Shown here: positions 58,689-64,000 of the stretch, one piece after another
Layout of the letters: every line of letters starts with the position of its first letter
Position numbering within the stretch: position 1 is the first letter of the stretch
Origin: Brachyhypopomus gauderio
Lineage: Eukaryota > Chordata > Actinopteri > Gymnotiformes > Hypopomidae
Assembly (NCBI RefSeq): GCF_052324685.1
Contig: NC_135212.1
Span: 47,729,809-47,793,808 of the forward strand
Direction: 5' to 3'
Length of the DNA stretch: 64,000 bases
Notes under the pieces: model-generated
What the model saw: only the letters and a program-made list of their open reading frames with translations
What the model was told of the DNA's origin: nothing
The model's database searches: none
Position numbers and translations under genes: made by a program

Positions 58689-58806
58689 TGAAGCATCCGT
58701 GTGTCTGTTTCTCAGAGCTAGGCTGAAGCATCCGTGTGTCTGTTTCTCAGAGCTGGTCTGAAGCATCCGTGTGTCTGTTTCTCAGAGCTGGTCTGAAGCA
58801 TCCGTC
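58689..58806. repeat. 36-bp tandem repeat, three and a half copies
   Basis: Copies of CTGAAGCATCCGTGTGTCTG plus TTTCTCAGAGCTGGT follow head to tail. The last is cut short. Confidence 0.9.
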
Positions 58807-60247
58807 TTAGTGGTGCTATGGCTTGATTTATACCATCTGATTACTGCTGCTGCTATGTTTTGATGTCTTCCTGTATCCTTAGATTTGATCATTTCTAAAA
58901 GCATAGAGGTTAATAATCTACTGAAATTATTGATGTTGCAATCTCTGACCATTTTGGTGTATTTTTCAATATGTCATTATCTACTAGAACACTCAGTGAA
59001 AAGCGCACAATAACCAAGCGTTATCTCAGTGCTGGCAGTGCCGTGGCCTTCACAGACATGATACAGTCCCTCCCTCCTCTCTCAGAAAATGGGAATGAGC
59101 TAGTTGAAACATTCACACACAGAGTTAAGAACTGTATTGATGCTGTGGCACCAAAGGTAACTAAAATTATCTCTGGTAAAATTAAGATGCCCTGGAGAAA
59201 CACTCCTTCTATTGTAAAATTTAGGCAAGATTGTAGGCAGGCTGAGAGACGTTGGCGAAGGTCAAAATTGCAAGTACATTTTGATATTTATAAAACAACA
59301 TTGCACAATTACAACAGTGAAGTGAAATCAGCAAGGAAAAACTATTTCTCTACCTTAATCAATTCATCAAATAATAACTTGGCTGTCTTGTTCAGAAGTA
59401 TAGATCAGCTAGTAAACCCCACCTCCTGTTTCTTCCCTGAGACTGTTTCAGTTGAAAAATGTGATGAGTTTGCAATATTTTTTAGGGACAAGATTACTAG
59501 TATAAGGCAGAACATAGCAACAAGCACTAATAGACTATCAACCCTTATATCAGTTACTCAGCCTAACTTTAATATGTTTTATTTCCAAGAAGTTGACATG
59601 GTAACACTACTTGATGTGATCTCATCACTAAAATCCTCTACTTGTGAACTGGACCCTTTACCTACATGCTTTTTCAAGCAGGTTCTGAGCTCATTAGCAA
59701 ATGAAGTTCTAACGATTGTTAATCAGTCTCTGCAATTGGGTGAATTCCCTAACTTTTTTAAAACAGCAATGGTTAAACCACTATTAAAGAACAGAAATCT
59801 TGATCCCACAATTCTCAATAATTATCGACCTATATCTAACCTCTTAGCAAAATCATTGAAAAGTTGTGTCAATCCAGTTGAATGATTATGTAAAAGTAAA
59901 TCAAATAAATGACACTTTTCAATCTGGTTTCAGAGCTCTCCACAGCACTGAAACAGCCCTAGTTAAGGTAGTAAATGACTTAAGATTGAATAAGGATGCA
60001 GGCAATCTCTCAGTCCTTTTTCTGCTGGATTTAAGTGCCGCTTTTGACACGGTTGATCATGAAATTCTTCTTGATCGACTACAGTGTTGGGTAGGCCTTA
60101 GTGGCTTAGTCTTAGACTGGTTTAGATCGTACCTAACTGGGCGTTATTACTATGTAGCATTAGGTACCTCTTCCTCCACACGTCAAAAAATAACTTGTGG
60201 CGTCCCCCAAGGATCAATTCTTGGGCCGTTACTATTCAACCTATATA

Positions 60248-62363
60248 TGTAACGTGAGACCTCCGAACACAGAGGACTCACGGGGTTTGTATTAGATGGA
60301 ATCAGGAGCAAACTCAAAGGACTGATAATGAACTGAGACCTCCGCGATAAGCGGGAAAAGCAGAAAACAAAAGCAGAGATAAAAACTCTGAAAACCAACA
60401 GAAAATACACGGAGGAAAAAACTCGACGTGTCGGCAAAAAGGAGAACAAACGAACAAAATAATAAACTTCAGAAACGAAAAACACACGGAGGAAAGACTC
60501 AAAGTGTCAGCAAAACCCAGACGCACAAACGAACAAAGTAACAAACGCCAGTGAGGGGCAGCTGGCTGAAGCGTGACGCTTGGGAAAAAATTACTAAGAC
60601 AACCCTTCAAAGAAACAAACGATAGGAAGGATAAAGAGGGGGGAAAACTTGAGGTAGGCCAGGGAAGGCGCAGGAGAAAAAACTCGAAAAGAAAAGCGTG
60701 GTAGCGAAGAACAACTGTACATGTTACCCCTAGGCGAGATTATGCATAAGCACGACATCAGTTTCCATTCCTACGCAGACGACACTCAGCTATATTTATC
60801 GGCAAAACCCGATGATTTAGGCGCAAACAGTAAAATAGAGAAATGTGTAGAAGAGATTAAACATTGGATGGCGTGTAACTTTCTAGCACTAAATCCCGAT
60901 AAAACAGAATTAATAATAGTTGGGTCTAGGGCTGCGAGAGACAAGATACATAATGTAGCATTGAATCTACATTCTTTTACTATAACCCCCAGCGCAGAGG
61001 TAAAGAACTTGGGCGTCACAATAGACCCAGATCTCTCGTTCAATACACATATTAATAATATAACTAGGGTAGCGTTCTTTCACTTGCGCAACATTGCCAA
61101 AATTAGAAACATATTAAATACTAGTGATGCAGAAAAACTAATCCATGCATTCATATCCTCTCGTTTAGACTATTGCAACAGTCTCTTAGCTGGATGTTCT
61201 GGTAAATCGATAAACAAACTCCAGCTGGTTCAGAACGCAGCAGCACGAGTTTTAACAAAAACTAAAAAGTTTGATCACATTAGTCCCGTACTATCGTCAT
61301 TACACTGGCTGCCAATTAGATTCCGTATTGACTATAAAATACTTTTATTAACATATAAAACGCTGCATGGCTTAGCTCCAGACTATCTTAGTGAACTTAT
61401 TGAACAATATAACCCAGCGCGTTCACTTCGCTCACAGGACGCAGGGTTATTAACTGTTCCTAGGATCAAAAAGATCACAGCAGGTGGAAGAGCCTTTTCT
61501 TTTAAAGCTCCACAATTGTGGAATAATCTTCCTGCCTCTATTCGGGACTCAGACACAGTCTCAATGTTTAAAACTCGATTAAAGACTCATCTGTTTAGTT
61601 TGGCCTTTGATTAATTTGTTACATATTTACTACATCTCGTATCTTTTCTCCAAGGTTCACCTGGAGAGTAACACTGCAGTCGGAGCCTACAATACCAGCA
61701 TCGCTGCTCCGACATGGAATGAAAGCCTGGCGTTCATCAACAGACATTTACAATGACAATATCAAAACCCAGAACTTTCATTTTTACCTTTACTTAGTCT
61801 GATTGTGTGATTTGTGTGTGGCTTGTGTATTTGTCTGTATTTTGTGTAATTTGTGTGTTAACGGGCCGCCCAATGGAGGATGGGTTCCCTTTTGAGTCTT
61901 GGTTCTCCCGAGGTTTCTTCCTATTCCCCACCATCATAGGGAGTTTTTCCTCGCCACTGTCGCCTTTGGCTTGCTCATTAGGGTTCTGGGCCCATAGTAT
62001 TGTTAACCTTTTAAATCCTGTAAAGCGCTTTGTGACATGTGTTGTGAAAAGCGCTATACAAATAAACTTTGATTTGATTTGATTTGATTTGAACAACACA
62101 GAGAACCTGGAGAGAATACTGGCTGGCAGTACGAGCGAGAGGCAACGAACAACTCAGCAGTGAGGCACTGCAACTGTGCCTGTTAAATAGGGGAAGGCAC
62201 AGCTGCAGGTCCTCACTGCTGATTGCGTCTCGTTTGCGCATTAAGTCACGCACTCCTCCTCGTGACGACAGGAGGGGCGGTCCTGGACCCAGCCCTGACT
62301 GTAGTAGGTAGAGCGCGCCCTCCTGTGGCGACAGGGGGAACGGTCCTGGACCCAGCCCTGACA
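60248..62363. mobile_element. Unclassified TGT...ACA element inserted in LINE A, itself carrying LINE B
   Basis: The inserted block starts TGTAACGTGAGACC and ends CAGCCCTGACA, flanked by ATATA (60243-60247 and 62364-62368). Removing it and one ATATA restores the LINE A frame across the gap. Its own DNA is 60248-60715 (A-rich on plus) plus 62098-62363, about 730 bp in all. The right part has a direct duplication of GGTCCTGGACCCAGCCCTGAC (62281-62301 and 62342-62362). TG...CA ends with a 5-bp duplication fit an LTR-type insertion, but no coding region or second LTR is visible. Confidence 0.6.
60716..62090 (+). mobile_element. L2-clade LINE copy B, strongly 5'-truncated
   Basis: It begins within the reverse transcriptase (LYMLPLGEIMHKHDISFHSYADDTQLY), and an uninterrupted 297-codon frame (60721-61614) runs to the natural C-terminus (FKTRLKTHLFSLAFD). 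The 3' UTR has the L2 tail AAAGCGCTATACAAATAAAC and ends in tandem GATTT units. GAACAAC flanks it (60709-60715 and 62091-62097), a target duplication. The intact frame and clean tail suggest a younger insertion than copy A. Confidence 0.85.
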
Positions 62364-63510
62364 ATATATGCTTCCGTTACCACATATCAGTAATAAACAT
62401 GGTATTAGTTATCATCAATATGCAGATGACACTCAACTTTACATTTCTCTAGAAATCAATTTGCTCACTGTTTGAATGCATAGATGATATACAGACATGG
62501 ATGTCTGACAATTTTCTGCAATTAAATAAACAGAAGACAGAAGTTCTTGTTCTTGGCAGTAATTCACAAAGGAATGATGTCCAGACCTATTTAAATCAAA
62601 TGAATCTGATTGCCAGACAATGTGTTAAGAACCTGGGCGTCACCTTTGATAATGAGCTCAGCTTCAAATCACACATCATGACTACATGCAAGACAGCTTA
62701 TTTTCACCTTCGAAACATTGCTAAGGTCCTAGATATGCTCACTCCTGCTGACAGTGAAAAACTTGTCCATGCATTTATCACATCAAGGCTAGATTATTGT
62801 AATGCTGTTCTGTCTGCTCTTCCAAAGACCTCTATTTCGCACCTACAGAAAGTTCAGAATGCGGCTGCAAGGGTTCTGACCCACAGGAGAAAGAGAGATC
62901 ATATTACACATGCACTCCACTCACTGCACTGATTACCTGTGAGCTTTAGGATAGATTTTAAGGTTCTAGTCATGATTTTTAAATGTCAGTCATGGTCTTG
63001 CCCCTCTTTACCTCAGTGAAATGATGGTTAGATATGTTCCAGTCAGGTCTCTGAGGTCTTCAAACAGTAATCTACTGGTGATTCCTAGATGCCGATTAAA
63101 GATTGGCGAGGGTGCTTTTAGCCACTATGGCTCAGAGGCATTTCATCCCTGAATAGTTTCAAGAACAGTCTCAAAACATTCCTGTTTAGATCTGCTTTTA
63201 GTTAAGAAACTCTAGTCTATTATTTTATAATTTGTCACTTTATTTAATTATTTCTTTTTATCTTTAATTTTAATATTTTATTATCTTCTTATATTTACTT
63301 TAGTTTTATTTACTTTACTTTTTTATTATATTGTTTACTTTACTTTTTTACATTTTATGTTATTTTACTTTAATTTCTTCTAACATTTCCTTTTTGTCTT
63401 CTCCTTTTTATGGTTCTTTTATTTATACTGTAAAGCACTTTGAGTTGCATGTATGTATGAAAGGTGCTATACAAATAAAGATTATTATTATTATATTATT
63501 ATTATCCTTT

Positions 63511-64000
63511 CCCATTTTTGTTTCACTATCATATTTTTCAGTGCCTCTGGCAATTCTGTTCCATGTGGAGCCATGATGGAGGTCTAGTTGAGGAGATAAC
63601 CCGTAGATCAGAGGTGTGAAGAAGAAAGGTCATCAGCTACTACCTTCCATACAGCTACATCTAACAAGATGAAATGAAAAGACACATTAACTCACTGAAT
63701 CCTCTGACCAGGAGGATATATATATATATATATATATATACTGTCTTGGCATGCAGCCCATCAACACTTCGAAGACCTGGTGGTGGGTAAGCCTGACTGA
63801 GCATAATCCCGCCGGATTACTGTTAAACATGGCTGTAGATTTAGGATCACTGCACTACACACATAATGCCCAGAGGCTGACGGCAAGACTGAGGAGAACA
63901 GACTGAGGACAAGATACATCTCAAAGTAATGGAGGGATCAACATACCATTTGTTGTGCACAATCAAGACCGCGAGTGGAAGAATCTCCCATTGATTTGGT
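63511..64000. other. Intergenic to window end
   Basis: A (TA)n microsatellite lies at 63717-63740. Nothing else was recognised. Confidence 0.4.

Larger units (their letters stand above)
58870..63510 (+). mobile_element. 5'-truncated L2-clade LINE (copy A), interrupted at 60248-62363
   Basis: The plus strand begins within the end of the endonuclease domain (ISDHFGVFFN, about 58895). It continues through the linker and reverse transcriptase: LLKNRNLDPTILNNYRPISN, FQSGFRALHSTETAL, catalytic DLSAAFDTVDH (about 60025-60060) and GVPQGSILGPLLFN (60198-60240). After the interruption it resumes with QYADDTQLY and C-terminal CVKNLGV, SRLDYCN and VQNAAARVL. The 3' end is GCTATACAAATAAAG and an ATT-repeat tail (to about 63505). 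A frameshift near 59850 and stops after 62900 make it inactive. Confidence 0.88.

Overview
The window looks like nuclear DNA of a ray-finned (teleost) fish. The protein-coding exons have vertebrate-style GT-AG introns and encode vertebrate mitochondrial and zinc-finger proteins. The filler is typical of fish: Tc1/mariner relics, hAT-type miniature elements with 8-bp target duplications, L2-clade LINEs, long (CA)n tracts and many minisatellites. I cannot name the species.

Layout. 1-535: a 54-bp tandem array, then the terminal coding exon of an unidentified plus-strand gene. 2.5-5.2 kb: dhrs7b (plus, six coding exons). 8.3-9.8 kb: tmem11 (minus, two exons). 12.6-13.8 kb: natd1 (minus, three exons). 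15.2-16.1 kb: phospho1 (minus, one long exon). 17.3-18.5 kb: a hAT-type MITE and a Tc1 fossil. 18.85-19.12 kb: a probable terminal exon of an unidentified minus-strand gene. 22.5-29.3 kb: znf652 (minus, five coding exons, nine C2H2 fingers), with its CpG-rich promoter probably near 35-36 kb. 36.8-37.9 kb: a Tc1 copy with both ends. 40.9-43.7 kb: phb/prohibitin (minus, six coding exons), with a 1-kb hAT element in its last intron. 44.3-64 kb: no gene recognised. This last part holds MITEs, a Tc1 fossil, a 17-bp minisatellite, a perfect 53-bp inverted repeat and a nest of LINEs.

Gene logic. tmem11 and phb encode mitochondrial membrane proteins, dhrs7b a membrane-anchored SDR oxidoreductase, natd1 a small GNAT-like protein, phospho1 the phosphoethanolamine/phosphocholine phosphatase of skeletal mineralisation, and znf652 a transcriptional repressor. 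They are neighbours, not a pathway. From general knowledge, DHRS7B-TMEM11-NATD1 sit together on human 17p and PHOSPHO1-ZNF652-PHB1 on 17q, so the window appears to join two human chromosome-17 blocks.

Most notable non-genic structures: a G-run module (core GTTGTTGAGCGGGG) shared by four miniature elements with different ends; a perfect 53-bp-arm hairpin; a 17-bp minisatellite whose single A/T variant site records an internal block duplication; a 122-bp templated insertion with a 19-bp target duplication 20 bases from a znf652 splice donor; and a three-layer retroelement nest in which the host LINE break and the inner LINE start fall at the same reverse-transcriptase codon. All exon boundaries were derived by eye from frame, splice dinucleotides and remembered family sequences. 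No database search was run.
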